Of a stretch of DNA of 64,000 bases, positions 47,755 through 57,067 are shown piece by piece. The stretch is from Lysobacterales bacterium (lineage in GTDB: Bacteria > Pseudomonadota > Gammaproteobacteria > Xanthomonadales > Xanthomonadaceae), in NCBI GenBank assembly GCA_017302135.1, contig JAFLDZ010000007.1, forward strand, positions 96,120 to 160,119, given 5' to 3'. The stretch's first letter is position 1. Every line of letters starts with the position of its first letter. The position numbers and the translations under genes were made by a program. Under the pieces are notes generated by a model that was not told where the DNA came from, did not search any database, and saw only the letters and a program-made list of their open reading frames with translations.

Positions 47755-50700
47755 TTACGGTGCGACGATGTTCACCGAATAGACCGAGGTGTTGTTGCTC
47801 GGCAGCTGGTCGGTGGTGGTGGTCGAACTCACGCTGCTGGTCATGCTCATGCTGCTCTGGACGAGATGCGACGGCGCGACACCGGAGAACGTGAAGGTGT
47901 GGCGGTTGTTGACGCCGAAGCTGGCGCTGAACGTGCAGGCGATCGAGAAGCCGTCTGCCGTGGTGTCGCGCGTACAGGTCCAGCCCGGGGGGGCGATCAC
48001 GTTGGCGTTGGCCAACGGGATGTTGCCGGTGAAGGTCACGACCGCCTGCGGTACGGCGTTCGGGCCGGTGTTGCGCACCGGGACCGAGAACAGCGCCGTG
48101 CTGCCGCTGCGGATGAAGCCGGACGGGCCGCCGACCATGCGCAGCGAAAGGTCCGCGTTGGGCAGGGCGACGACGACCGCCGCCACCGAGACCTGCGCCG
48201 AGGCCGAGTTGTTGGCGTTGGCGGCGTCGTTGGTCTGTGAAGTGACCGCAGCGGCCATGCTCAGCGTGCTGGCGACCGGCAGCGACGGCGCGGTCACGGC
48301 GGCGCTGAACGAGGCTGCGCCGGTGCTGGCGATCGATGCCGCCGTGCAGGTCACGGTGGTGGTACCGCCCGCCTGCACCGGTGCGTCGCAGGTCCAGCCT
48401 GCCGGTGCGGTGACGGTGACCGGCACCAGCGCATCGAACACCAGCGCCACGCTGGGGAACGCGGCCTCGCTCGGTCCGGCGTTGTTCACCTCGGCAGTGA
48501 AGGTGGCGATACCGCCCGCAGCGACGTTGGCCGGGCTGGCGGCTGCAGTGATCGACAGATCCGCACTCTGGAAGCCCGGGACCGTGATGCGCACGCGCAC
48601 CGGGTCGTGGTCGGACACGCGCAGCGCCGTACCGGCGGTACCGAAGTGGTGCACGCCGAACTCGGCGTTGATCCGGGCGTGGTCGACTTCGATATCGGAT
48701 GCGTCGAGCACGATCGCTTCGTTCACCACGACGTGGTCGAGGGTCTGCAGATTGCCGTCGAACAGGTACGAATAGCGTTCGGGCTTGCTCGGCGTCAGCA
48801 GATTGCCGTTGATCAGCGGGGTGGTGATCGGGCTGGCCGCATAGGTCAGGACCAGCGGTTCCGGCGTGGGATTGCCGCTGATGATGCCCATCACGTCGAC
48901 ATAGCCGTCGTTGAACTCGAAGGCATTGAAGTCGCCGAGCAGCACGATGCGTTCGTTCGCGTCGGCGGCCTGGCGCGTTTCCACCAGGTCGGCCAGGAAC
49001 ACCGCCTGCTGCGCGCGCTTGGCGCTGACGCGGGCGTTCTCGGTCGGCCAGCCGCTGCTGCCCGGACCGGCATCGCCGATACCGTTGAGCGAACGCAGAT
49101 GGTTGACGATCGCGGTGACCGGGTAAGTCCCGCCGTTCTGGTGATGCACGATGGCGCGGAGCATCAGCGGCGGACGGTCGTTGAGCAGGCTGGTGCTGCC
49201 GTCGGGATTCGACAACAGCGTGTCCTTGCCGAACTGGGTGACTTCGAGCACTTCGACGCGTGCGACGCTACCGACGCTGCGATTGCTGACCAGGAAGCCG
49301 ACGTTGATGCCACCGACGTCGTTGCCCTGCACCAGATACGGCACATAGCCCGGCGCGGAGGCGCAGGTGCTGTTGATGCGATCGGCCAGCAGACCGATCA
49401 CACGCAGGTTCTCGACTTCGACCAGGCCGAGGATGTCCGGCGCCTTCAGATAATCGCAGATCGCGAGCGAGGTCTTGGTCAGGCGCTTGTCGAGCGCGGC
49501 CGCAGTGAGCGTCGGCGCGCCGTTGCTGTTGTTCACTTCATCGAAGAAGCGCAGCAGGTTGAAGGCGCCGATGGTCACGTCGGCGTCGCCGGCCGTGGAC
49601 ACGGCCGCCGGGACCTTGCCGCCGCTGACGACGAGGCCGCCGGTCGGATCGGGCAGGACCGCCCACGCGCCGCTGAAGTAATCCATCACGCCGACCATCG
49701 AGTCGATCTGCGTTTCGGCGTCGAGTGCGACGGCGGTGGCGCCGATCTGGCCACGGCTGCGGACCATGATCCGTTCCGAATTGTGATCGAAGCGCGGCGG
49801 TGTCTTGCCTGCCGGGATCGGGAACAGATCGAGGATGTCGATGCCTTCCTCGCGGAACGGACGCGCCACGCCCGACAGCACGATGTGGAAGACGCCGGTG
49901 GTGGTGGAGGTCGCGCTGGATTCGCTGATGTTGCCATCGGCGCCGGTGATCGTCAGCGCATTGGTCGCGCTCACGCGCATGCCTTCGAACTTCTCGGCCG
50001 AGCCCGGCGTCGACGTGTCGTTGAAGTCGGCACTGCTCAGTGCGACCGGTGCGGGCAGCGTGTTGCCCGAGGACAGCACCTGGATCGCGGTGACGAAAGT
50101 GATTTCGGTGATCGACAACTGGTTGAGGTTGGTGCTGGGCGTGAACTCGGTGACCGTGCCGGTGACGCGGATGCGGTTGCCCACGGCGGCGGTGGCTGGC
50201 GGCGCGGTGGAGGTGAAGACGAAGATGCCTTCCGAGGTGTTCGGGTCGGCGTCGACTTCGGCATCGCTGGTCTGCAGGAAGAAGCCGTTGTTGAACTTCT
50301 GCGCGGTGACGATGCCTTCGGTGGTGACGACGGCGCCGTTCAACGGCGAAGTCAGGCCGCTGCCCTGGATCTGCGCGATCGAAACGACGGTGACATCGTC
50401 GTTCTGGATCGTGCCGAGGCCTTCGTTGTCGGAGATCGTCGCGCCGGTAGCGGCGGTGATGCGCACGAAGAAGGTTTCGTTCGCCTCGCTGACGGTGTCG
50501 CCGGTGACGAGGATGTCGACAGTGGTCGAGGTCGCGCCTTCAGCGATGGTGACCGTGCCGCTGTTGGCGGTGTAGTCGCTGCCTGCGATCGCGGTGCCGT
50601 CGGCGGTGGTGAAGTCGATCGACACGCCGCCGACGCCGGCCGGCGCGCTCAGACCGAAGCCGAAGCTCATGGTGGTGGTGCCGGTGTCGCCTTCGAAGAC

Positions 50701-51339
50701 GCTGACATCGCTGACCGCGAGCAGGGGCGTCGACGAGCCACCGCAGACGTTCAGCGCGGTCGCGCTGTTGCGCGGGGCGGCTGCGCCGGTGGCGAAGTCG
50801 GCGCTGTTGTCGTTGCTGTCCGTGCAGCCGTTGCCGGCGCGCAGCACCGCGAGGGTGTTGCTCGGCGCCGGCGTCGGCGCGGTTTCGGAACAGTTGGCGG
50901 TGCCGAAACCGACGAAATCGACGACCGTGCCGCCCAGCGGGCAGGAACCGGTCAGCGTGGTCTGGCTGTTGACCAGCGCGATCTTGCCGGCGGTGCCGCT
51001 CATCGCGATGGTGCCGGTGGCATCCGGCGTGGGCAGCGGCAGCGCGGTGGTGCTGGCGCCGTCGGCCTGTTTGACCAGATAGTAAGCGCCGGCCGGAATC
51101 GAACCGCTGAGATTGGTGCGCTGCCAGGTGGTGCCGGTGGACGACGCGTATTGCACCGACCATGTCGACAGGTCGACGGCGGTCGCGCCGTTGTTGTGCA
51201 GTTCGATGAAGTCGCTGCGATACGTGGCGCCGGTGTTGCCGCCGCCGCCGTGGAGCTGGCTGACGACGACCTGGGCGTGAGACGCCCCGGCATACAGAAT
51301 AAGACCGGCCGCCAATACGCGACCCATGAGACGAAGCAT
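47755..51339 (-). CDS. ExeM/NucH-type extracellular endonuclease with LTD, Calx-beta and DUF11 domains
   Basis: 1194 residues. Signal peptide (LMGRVLAAGLILYAGASHAQ), a lamin-tail domain (about 22-150, VVVSQLHGGGGNTGATYRSD...DFIELHN), a Calx-beta domain (about 210-310), an OB-like domain (about 320-430) and an endonuclease/exonuclease/phosphatase domain (about 575-915) with GAFNLLRFF, ILGLVEVEN, LLGDFNAF and VSDHDPV. C-terminal DUF11-type Ig repeats follow (about 920-1190, repeats of TFTAEVNNAGPSEA and FSVPVRNTGPNAV type). The Glu, Asp/Asn and Asp-His motifs of the nuclease are intact. It is predicted to be secreted and to degrade extracellular DNA. GGGGGA precedes ATG 51339 by about 5 bases. 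Confidence 0.9.
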   Translation of the reverse strand: MLRLMGRVLAAGLILYAGASHAQVVVSQLHGGGGNTGATYRSDFIELHNNGATAVDLSTWSVQYASSTGTTWQRTNLSGSIPAGAYYLVKQADGASTTALPLPTPDATGTIAMSGTAGKIALVNSQTTLTGSCPLGGTVVDFVGFGTANCSETAPTPAPSNTLAVLRAGNGCTDSNDNSADFATGAAAPRNSATALNVCGGSSTPLLAVSDVSVFEGDTGTTTMSFGFGLSAPAGVGGVSIDFTTADGTAIAGSDYTANSGTVTIAEGATSTTVDILVTGDTVSEANETFFVRITAATGATISDNEGLGTIQNDDVTVVSIAQIQGSGLTSPLNGAVVTTEGIVTAQKFNNGFFLQTSDAEVDADPNTSEGIFVFTSTAPPATAAVGNRIRVTGTVTEFTPSTNLNQLSITEITFVTAIQVLSSGNTLPAPVALSSADFNDTSTPGSAEKFEGMRVSATNALTITGADGNISESSATSTTTGVFHIVLSGVARPFREEGIDILDLFPIPAGKTPPRFDHNSERIMVRSRGQIGATAVALDAETQIDSMVGVMDYFSGAWAVLPDPTGGLVVSGGKVPAAVSTAGDADVTIGAFNLLRFFDEVNNSNGAPTLTAAALDKRLTKTSLAICDYLKAPDILGLVEVENLRVIGLLADRINSTCASAPGYVPYLVQGNDVGGINVGFLVSNRSVGSVARVEVLEVTQFGKDTLLSNPDGSTSLLNDRPPLMLRAIVHHQNGGTYPVTAIVNHLRSLNGIGDAGPGSSGWPTENARVSAKRAQQAVFLADLVETRQAADANERIVLLGDFNAFEFNDGYVDVMGIISGNPTPEPLVLTYAASPITTPLINGNLLTPSKPERYSYLFDGNLQTLDHVVVNEAIVLDASDIEVDHARINAEFGVHHFGTAGTALRVSDHDPVRVRITVPGFQSADLSITAAASPANVAAGGIATFTAEVNNAGPSEAAFPSVALVFDALVPVTVTAPAGWTCDAPVQAGGTTTVTCTAASIASTGAASFSAAVTAPSLPVASTLSMAAAVTSQTNDAANANNSASAQVSVAAVVVALPNADLSLRMVGGPSGFIRSGSTALFSVPVRNTGPNAVPQAVVTFTGNIPLANANVIAPPGWTCTRDTTADGFSIACTFSASFGVNNRHTFTFSGVAPSHLVQSSMSMTSSVSSTTTTDQLPSNNTSVYSVNIVAP

Positions 51340-51506
51340 GGTGATCCCCCGATCCGGAAGTGGTGCCGCGGCAGAGCGCGCGGACTGCGAAGTGTGACGG
51401 AAATCCTGCCTGCTGTGGGTTTCAATCCGATGACCGGGCGCCTTGGAAACGCCGGAACGAGGTGCTTTGCCCGATTTTCCATACGGTCCTGCGATACTCT
51501 GTATGG

Positions 51507-52367
51507 ATGAGCATTGATCGCAACGAACGCCCACTCGAAGCGGGCATCCATACCGATTTGTCCGGCCGCATGACCTACGGCGGCTATCTGCAGCTGGACC
51601 GGCTGCTGAGCGCCCAGCACCCGCTGTCGGATCCGCCGCACCACGACGAAATGCTCTTCATCGTCCAGCACCAGGTGGCCGAGCTGTGGATGAAGCTGCT
51701 CGGTCATGAACTGACCGCAGCCGTCGAGCATCTGCGCAACGACCGCGTCTGGCAGTTCGGCAAGGTCGCGGCGCGCTGCAAGCGCGTGCAGGAACAACTC
51801 ACCGCGATGTGGTCGGTGCTGGAGACGCTGACGCCGTCGGAATACATGGAGTTCCGCGATGTGCTGGGACCGTCGTCCGGATTCCAGTCGCTGCAGTACC
51901 GCAGCATCGAATTCCTGATGGGCAACAAGAATGCGGCGATGCTGCGGGTGTTCGAGTACGACCCGGCGGCGCAAGCGCGGCTGCGCGCGGTGCTGGAAGC
52001 GCCGAGCCTGTACGACGAATTCCTGCGCTATCTGGCGCGCTGGGGGCACGCGGTGCCGGCCCAGCACATCGAACGCGATTGGACCCGTGCGCACGTCCAC
52101 GATCCCGCGCTGGTTCCGGTGTTCGAGCGCATCTACGAGAACACCGGCAGCTACTGGCGCGAGTACGCCCTGTGCGAAGACATGGTCGATCTGGAAACCC
52201 AGTTCCAGATCTGGCGTTTCCGCCATCTGCGCACGGTGATGCGGGTGATCGGGTTCAAGCGCGGCACCGGCGGTTCCAGCGGCGCCGGTTTCCTCAAGCA
52301 GGCGCTCGATCTGACCTTCTTCCCGGAATTGTTCGACGTGCGCACGGTCGTCGGCCCGGGGCGCTGA
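51507..52367 (+). CDS. kynA: Tryptophan 2,3-dioxygenase
   Basis: 286-residue haem dioxygenase opening the indole ring of tryptophan to N-formylkynurenine. [13 protein letters not shown] N-terminus ([13 protein letters not shown]), [20 protein letters not shown] with the active-site His, [16 protein letters not shown], and [23 protein letters not shown] carrying the proximal haem His and substrate-binding loop. Length is normal (about 280-300). Divergent from the nuclease gene; no other kynurenine pathway genes are adjacent. Confidence 0.96.
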   Translation: MSIDRNERPLEAGIHTDLSGRMTYGGYLQLDRLLSAQHPLSDPPHHDEMLFIVQHQVAELWMKLLGHELTAAVEHLRNDRVWQFGKVAARCKRVQEQLTAMWSVLETLTPSEYMEFRDVLGPSSGFQSLQYRSIEFLMGNKNAAMLRVFEYDPAAQARLRAVLEAPSLYDEFLRYLARWGHAVPAQHIERDWTRAHVHDPALVPVFERIYENTGSYWREYALCEDMVDLETQFQIWRFRHLRTVMRVIGFKRGTGGSSGAGFLKQALDLTFFPELFDVRTVVGPGR

Positions 52368-52395
52368 TCGCGAGCCGCGCACGGAGACGCTGCAC

Positions 52396-53049
52396 ATGAT
52401 CGCGCTGCCGGAGATCGACCCGACCCCGACATCGGTCGCCGTGTTCGCGCTGGCCGTTGCGGTGCTGGTGTGGGCCTCGCGCGGATTGCCCTGGTACAAG
52501 CTTCGCGACGATCCCGAAGCGCAGCGCGTGCTGATGCTGACCACCGCCGCGCTGGTGGTCATGCGCTGGTTCAATACCGATGCCCTGGCGGGCGTCCATC
52601 TGCATTTCATCGGTGCGACGGTCGCGACGCTGATGTTCGGCCCGCGCTTCGCGCTGTGGTCGATGGCGGTGGTGAGTCTGGCCGCCTGGGTGATGGGCAG
52701 CGTCTGGCAGGGCTGGGCGCCCGATTTCCTGGTCTGCGGTCCGCTGGCGGTGCTGGTGACGGAGGCCGTTGGCCGCTATATCGAACGCAGGTTGCCGCCC
52801 AATCCGCTGATTTATGTCTGGGTGCGCGGCTTCCTCGGCGGTGCGCTGGCCATCGCTGCGTCGAACCTGGCCAAGGCCGCGCTCGCATGGTGGCTCGACG
52901 ACGCTGCGCTCGAAGCCTATCTGGTGACGACGCCACCGATGATGTTCGGGGAGGGATTTTTCTGCGGCGGCGCGATGGCGCTGATCGTGGTCTATCGCCC
53001 GCAGTGGTGCGCGAGTTTCGACGACGCCCGTTATCTGCGCTCACGCTGA
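52396..53049 (+). CDS. CbiM-like predicted membrane protein
   Basis: 217 residues with about six transmembrane helices. HLHFIGATVATLMFGPRFALWSM and the GFLGGALAIAASNLAKAAL region match the COG3235 relatives of the ECF transporter component CbiM, but no ATPase or S component is adjacent, so transport is not assured. It lies 28 bases after kynA and is probably cotranscribed. Confidence 0.72.
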   Translation: MIALPEIDPTPTSVAVFALAVAVLVWASRGLPWYKLRDDPEAQRVLMLTTAALVVMRWFNTDALAGVHLHFIGATVATLMFGPRFALWSMAVVSLAAWVMGSVWQGWAPDFLVCGPLAVLVTEAVGRYIERRLPPNPLIYVWVRGFLGGALAIAASNLAKAALAWWLDDAALEAYLVTTPPMMFGEGFFCGGAMALIVVYRPQWCASFDDARYLRSR

Positions 53050-53283
53050 GCAGCGGTTTGACCTCGATTGGCCTGTCGACCGGCGGCTTTGCCGCCATCT
53101 GCCACTGCCAAGCGGATCCGGCATGAAAGCCGAGGGATGTCGTCGATGCTGCGGCGCAACAACGGCGTGGCGGTTTGACGCATGCGCACCGGGTCGGTCA
53201 TTCTCCGCCGGCCCGCTGTGTCGACAGGGGTTTCGCCGCGTGTACCCGCAATTTCCGTACTTCAAATCAAAGAGAGAACCCGC

Positions 53284-54789
53284 ATGAGCGGAGCGACGAC
53301 CACCTCTGGCCCACCGGCCATTCCCGAATTCAAGCAGGTGATGGGGCATCCCAAGCCGCTGTGGATGCTGTTCATGACCGAGTTCTGGGAACGCTTCGCG
53401 TTCTACGGCATCCGCTGGGCGTTGACGCTGTACATCGTCGCCCAGTTCTACAACGGCGATGCCGCCGGCCAGAAGCCCGCCAGCTTCACCTACGGCGCCT
53501 ATCTGGCGCTGGTCTACGCGGGTGCGATCTTCGGTGGCTACATCGCCGACCGCGTGATCGGTTATCAGCGCTCGATCCTGCTCGGTGCGGTGGTGATGGC
53601 CGCCGGCCTGTTCATGATCTCGATGCCGAGCGAACAGATCTTCAAGTTCGGCCTCGCCACGATTATCGTCGGCAACGGTCTGTTCAAACCGAATATCTCG
53701 ACCATGGTCGGCAAGCTCTACGGCGTGACCGACGAGCGCCGCGACTCGGGCTTCACCATCTTCTACATGGGCATCAACGCCGGTGCGTTCATCGCCCCGA
53801 TCCTGACCCAGATCCTCGCCGAAAAAGTCTTCGGCACCGATGCGATGCCGGCCTACAAGGTCGTCTTCATCGCCGCCGGTATCGGCATGCTGATCAGCCT
53901 GTTCTGGTTCTGGGTCGGTCGCAGCCAGCTCGAGGGCATCGGCGCGCCGCCGGCCGACGCGCAGGGCATGCAGCGCACGGTGCTGGTGGCCATCGGCGCC
54001 GCACTGGCGATCCCGGTCGTCTACTTCCTGCTCGCGCTGGGTGCGGACAAGCTGCAGTACTGGGTGCTGACGCCGATGTTCATCGGCCTCGCGGCGATGC
54101 TGTTCATCGAGGGCGTGCGCAACGGTGGTGAAGCCCGCGACAAAGTGATCGCGATGCTGATCATCTTCGCCTTCAACATCCTGTTCTGGATGTTCTTCGA
54201 ACAGGCCGGCAGTTCGTTCAACTTCCTCGCCGAGAACATCGTCGACCGCAACCTCGGCGGCTGGGAATTCCCGACCGCGTGGTTCCAGTCGGTGAACTCG
54301 ATCGCGATCATCGTGCTCGCCCCGGTCATCGCCTGGATCTGGGTGAAGATGGGTCGCCGCAATCCATCGATTCCGCGCAAGTTCGGCCTCGGTCTGCTGT
54401 TCAACGGTCTCGCCTTCCTGCTGCTGATGTTCGCGCTGTCCTCACTGATCGATCCGGGCAGCTTCAAGATTCCGTTCTGGACCCTGTTCATGGTCTACGT
54501 CATCCAGTCGGTGGGCGAGCTGTGCCTGTCTCCGATCGGTCTGTCGATGGTGACCAAGCTGGCGCCGGTGCGTCTGGTCGGCCTGGGCATGGGCGGCTGG
54601 TTCCTGTCGACCGGTATCGGCAACAACCTGTCGGGCATCTTCGCCGGGCACGTCAGCGGCGAAGGCGGCATGACCACGGCGTCGGCGCTCTCGGGCTACA
54701 CCTTCGGCTTCTGGGCGCTGCTCGGCGCCGGTGTGGTGCTGTTCCTGATCGCACCGCTGGTGCAGAAGTTGATGCACGGCGTGAAGTAA
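53284..54789 (+). CDS. POT/PTR2-family proton-dependent oligopeptide transporter
   Basis: 501 residues, about 14 transmembrane helices. The POT signature ExxERFxxYG appears as FWERFAFYGIRW, and the second PTR2 motif as FTIFYMGINAGAFIAPIL. It imports di- and tripeptides with protons. GAGAG lies 8 bases upstream of ATG 53284. The 235 bases before it contain no gene. The end of the gene is marked by a 14-bp hairpin at 54820. Confidence 0.92.
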   Translation: MSGATTTSGPPAIPEFKQVMGHPKPLWMLFMTEFWERFAFYGIRWALTLYIVAQFYNGDAAGQKPASFTYGAYLALVYAGAIFGGYIADRVIGYQRSILLGAVVMAAGLFMISMPSEQIFKFGLATIIVGNGLFKPNISTMVGKLYGVTDERRDSGFTIFYMGINAGAFIAPILTQILAEKVFGTDAMPAYKVVFIAAGIGMLISLFWFWVGRSQLEGIGAPPADAQGMQRTVLVAIGAALAIPVVYFLLALGADKLQYWVLTPMFIGLAAMLFIEGVRNGGEARDKVIAMLIIFAFNILFWMFFEQAGSSFNFLAENIVDRNLGGWEFPTAWFQSVNSIAIIVLAPVIAWIWVKMGRRNPSIPRKFGLGLLFNGLAFLLLMFALSSLIDPGSFKIPFWTLFMVYVIQSVGELCLSPIGLSMVTKLAPVRLVGLGMGGWFLSTGIGNNLSGIFAGHVSGEGGMTTASALSGYTFGFWALLGAGVVLFLIAPLVQKLMHGVK

Positions 54790-54819
54790 GCCTAAGCCGC
54801 GCGCTTTTCATCCGATGCA

Positions 54820-54853
54820 AACGACAACGGCGACTTCGGTCGCCGTTGTCGTT
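54820..54853. terminator. Shared hairpin between convergent POT and MarR genes
   Basis: AACGACAACGGCGA / TCGCCGTTGTCGTT with a CTTCGG loop, a perfect 14-bp stem. It lies 31 bases after the transporter stop and 19 before the MarR stop, so it can serve both strands. Confidence 0.78.
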
Positions 54854-54871
54854 GCTGCGCCCGCGTGCGGC

Positions 54872-55390
54872 TCAGTCGATGCCGGTGTCGGCGCCGATCA
54901 CATCCTGCAGGCCCTGGCTCAGCTTCGTCAGCAACCCGTCGAGCAACTGGCGGTCGTCGGCGCTGAAATGCGCCAGCAATGCGCGCTCGCGGGCGCGCGC
55001 CAGCGGCACCACTTCATCGTAGATGCCATAGCCCGCTTCGCTCAGTTCCAGCACCGAACGCCGACGGTCGTCGCCGTGGGTGTCGCGCTGCACCAGACCG
55101 CGTTCGAGCAGCCGCGCGATGGTGCGGCTGACCGCGACCTTGTCCATCGCGGTGCGCTCGGCGACGCCGTTGGCCGACAAGCCCGGGTGCCGCCCGAGCA
55201 CCGCGATCACCCGCCACTCGGTAATGCCGATCCCGAAGCGCACTGCGTAGGTTTCGGCGATGGCATGGCTGATGCGGTTCGACAGCACGCTGAGCCGATA
55301 CGGCAGGAAATGCTCCAGGTCGAGCAGGGCGTGCGTGTCCGGCATGGCGATGAGTTCTCTGGCGAAACGGGCGGCGGGATCCGTGCACAT
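54872..55390 (-). CDS. MarR-family transcriptional regulator
   Basis: 172 residues, winged helix-turn-helix: ITEWRVIAVLGRHPGLSANGVAERTAMDKVAVSRTIARLLERGLVQR is the recognition region (wing RDTHGDDRRRSVLEL), with dimerisation helices at both ends. ATG 55390 has AGGA 4 bases upstream; a start at 55345 (MPDTHALLD) is possible. It is divergent from hppD across a perfect 24-bp palindrome, so it very likely represses hppD-hmgA and itself, perhaps relieved by a homogentisate-pathway intermediate. Confidence 0.88.
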   Translation of the reverse strand: MCTDPAARFARELIAMPDTHALLDLEHFLPYRLSVLSNRISHAIAETYAVRFGIGITEWRVIAVLGRHPGLSANGVAERTAMDKVAVSRTIARLLERGLVQRDTHGDDRRRSVLELSEAGYGIYDEVVPLARARERALLAHFSADDRQLLDGLLTKLSQGLQDVIGADTGID

Positions 55391-55414
55391 GATCCTGCGT
55401 CGTGGCCGGCTTGC

Positions 55415-55438
55415 ATATAGTTTCAGGTGAAACTATAT
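55415..55438. promoter_or_regulatory. 24-bp perfect palindromic operator between MarR and hppD genes
   Basis: ATATAGTTTCA-GG-TGAAACTATAT (the GG pair is the unpaired centre). Its location 25 bases upstream of the MarR start and 73 upstream of hppD, and its size, fit a MarR dimer site. TATAGT and TATATT within it could be -10 elements, so binding would block transcription both ways. Confidence 0.8.
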
Positions 55439-55510
55439 TCCGGGATCGCTGCCCGCCATCAGGCCCGGCGCAGCCTCCCGGCACCGCCCAGCCCTTCAGG
55501 AAGCACGTCC

Positions 55511-56605
55511 ATGAACGCACAGTCCTCGCCCGGCATACCGCTGACCACTTTCGAAAACCCGATGGGCATCGACGGTTTCGAGTTCGTCGAATTCGCCGCG
55601 CCTCCGGGTCAGGCCGAAGCACTGCACGACTATCTGCGCAAAATGGGTTTCGTGAAAGTCGCGCGTCACAAGACCCGTGCGATCAGCACCTATCGCCAGG
55701 GCGACTGCACCTTCCTGATCAACGAAGACCCCGACTCGTTCGCCGCCGATTTCGCCGCCAGGCATGGCCCCTGCGCCTGCGGCTTCGCGATCCGCGTCAA
55801 CAAGCTGGCCGAGTGGGTGCGCGTGCAGGCGTTGAAGAACGGCGCCACGCCGATCACCAACAAGGAATTGACCAAGGCCGTCGCCGCACCGGTGATCGAA
55901 GGCATCGGCGGCTGCATGCTGTACATCGTCGATCGCTACGACGACAAGGGCACCATCCACGACCCCGACTACGAATGGCTGCCCGGCGCGGAAATGATGC
56001 CGAAAGGGCTGGGCCTGACCTTCATCGATCACCTCACCCACAATCTCTATTTCGGCAACATGGAGAAGTGGTCGAACTACTACGAGCGGCTGTTCAATTT
56101 CCGCGAGATCCGTTACTTCGACATCAAGGGCGCCAAGACCGGCCTGCTGTCGAAAGCGATGACCGCGCCCGACGGCATCGTGCGCATTCCGCTGAACGAA
56201 TCGTCCGATCCGAAATCGCAGATCAACGAATACCTGCAGCAGTACAACGGCGAAGGCATCCAGCACATCGCCTGTTTCACCGACGATATCTACGCCACCG
56301 TCGAAGCGATGCACGCGGCGGGCATCCAGTTCCTCGATACGCCGGACACTTATTTCGATGTCGTCGACGAGCGCGTGCCGGGTCACGGCGAAGATCTGCC
56401 GCGGCTGCGCGAGAACAAGATCCTGATCGACGCCGATCCGGGCGATTCGCAGCGCAAACTGCTGCAGATCTTCACCCAGAACGCGATCGGCCCGATCTTC
56501 TTCGAGATCATCCAGCGCAAAGGCAACGAAGGCTTCGGCGAAGGCAACTTCAAGGCGCTGTTCGAGAGCATCGAGCGCGATCAGATGCGGCGTGGTTTCC
56601 TTTGA
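55511..56605 (+). CDS. hppD: 4-hydroxyphenylpyruvate dioxygenase
   Basis: 364-residue Fe(II) dioxygenase converting 4-hydroxyphenylpyruvate to homogentisate in tyrosine breakdown. The iron ligands are in FIDHLTHNL (His), GIQHIACFTDD (His) and GPIFFEIIQRKGNEGFGEGNF (Glu), with the usual C-terminal signature FGEGNFKALFESIE. ATG 55511 is preferred over an in-frame start at 55427 because the latter would lie inside the operator. hmgA is downstream, separated only by the DUF559 cassette. Confidence 0.96.
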   Translation: MNAQSSPGIPLTTFENPMGIDGFEFVEFAAPPGQAEALHDYLRKMGFVKVARHKTRAISTYRQGDCTFLINEDPDSFAADFAARHGPCACGFAIRVNKLAEWVRVQALKNGATPITNKELTKAVAAPVIEGIGGCMLYIVDRYDDKGTIHDPDYEWLPGAEMMPKGLGLTFIDHLTHNLYFGNMEKWSNYYERLFNFREIRYFDIKGAKTGLLSKAMTAPDGIVRIPLNESSDPKSQINEYLQQYNGEGIQHIACFTDDIYATVEAMHAAGIQFLDTPDTYFDVVDERVPGHGEDLPRLRENKILIDADPGDSQRKLLQIFTQNAIGPIFFEIIQRKGNEGFGEGNFKALFESIERDQMRRGFL

Positions 56606-56614
56606 CCGCGTTAT

Positions 56615-56653
56615 AGCCCCTCTCCCGTCGGGAGAGGGGTATGGGGAGAGGGT
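56615..56653. repeat. Left terminal inverted repeat of DUF559 cassette
   Basis: AGCCCCTCTCCCGTCGGGAG followed by AGGGGTATGGGGAGAGGGT. It is a near reverse complement of 57017-57054 (three or four differences) and contains its own CCCCTCTCCC/GGGAGAGGGG hairpin. It starts 9 bases after the hppD stop. Confidence 0.85.
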
Positions 56654-57067
56654 CCGCCGAAGTGACGAGGATTAAGCCGCCATTACCAACTGAAACTCTG
56701 CATAGCGCACGGAGGCTTCGCCGCGATATGACAGATGCAGAGCGGAGACTCTGGCAACATCTGCGCGCAGGCAGGTTCGATGGTTTGAAGTTTCGTCGTC
56801 AGCATCCGGTCCCGCCATACGTTGCAGATTTTTTGCTGTGTCAGCGTGCGGTTGATTGTTGAATTGGATGGGTCTCAACATCGTGAAGAGATTGATACTG
56901 CGAGAACTCGATATCTGGGGTCGCAAGGGTGGCGCGTTATGCGGTTCTGGAATAACGATGTCTTGCTCCAAACAGAGGCGGTGCTTGATGCGATCTGGAA
57001 CGCCATCAATGACCGTACCCTCTCCCCAACCCCTCTCCCGATGGGAGAGGGGCTCAAGAGCGCATGA
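56641..57067 (+). pseudogene. DUF559 endonuclease-like gene broken by a frameshift
   Basis: Two overlapping frames together give one DUF559 (very short patch repair-like) protein: frame 1 (56641-56862) has RRLRRDMTDAERRLWQHLRA and GLKFRRQHPVPPYVADFLL, and frame 2 (from about 56845) continues RLIVELDGSQHREE, RYLGSQGWRVMRFWNNDVL. The reading must shift by one base near 56845-56850, where frame 1 hits TGA. The C-terminus runs into the right repeat ([11 protein letters not shown]). GC is lower than the flanking genes. Intact DUF559 genes flanked by such repeats are common in proteobacteria; this one is not functional unless the shift is programmed. Confidence 0.8.
57017..57054. repeat. Right terminal inverted repeat of DUF559 cassette
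   Basis: ACCCTCTCCCCAACCCCTCT followed by CCCGATGGGAGAGGGGCT. It ends 9 bases before the hmgA ATG, so its GGGAGAGGGG now forms the purine-rich leader of hmgA and probably serves as its ribosome-binding region. Confidence 0.85.
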
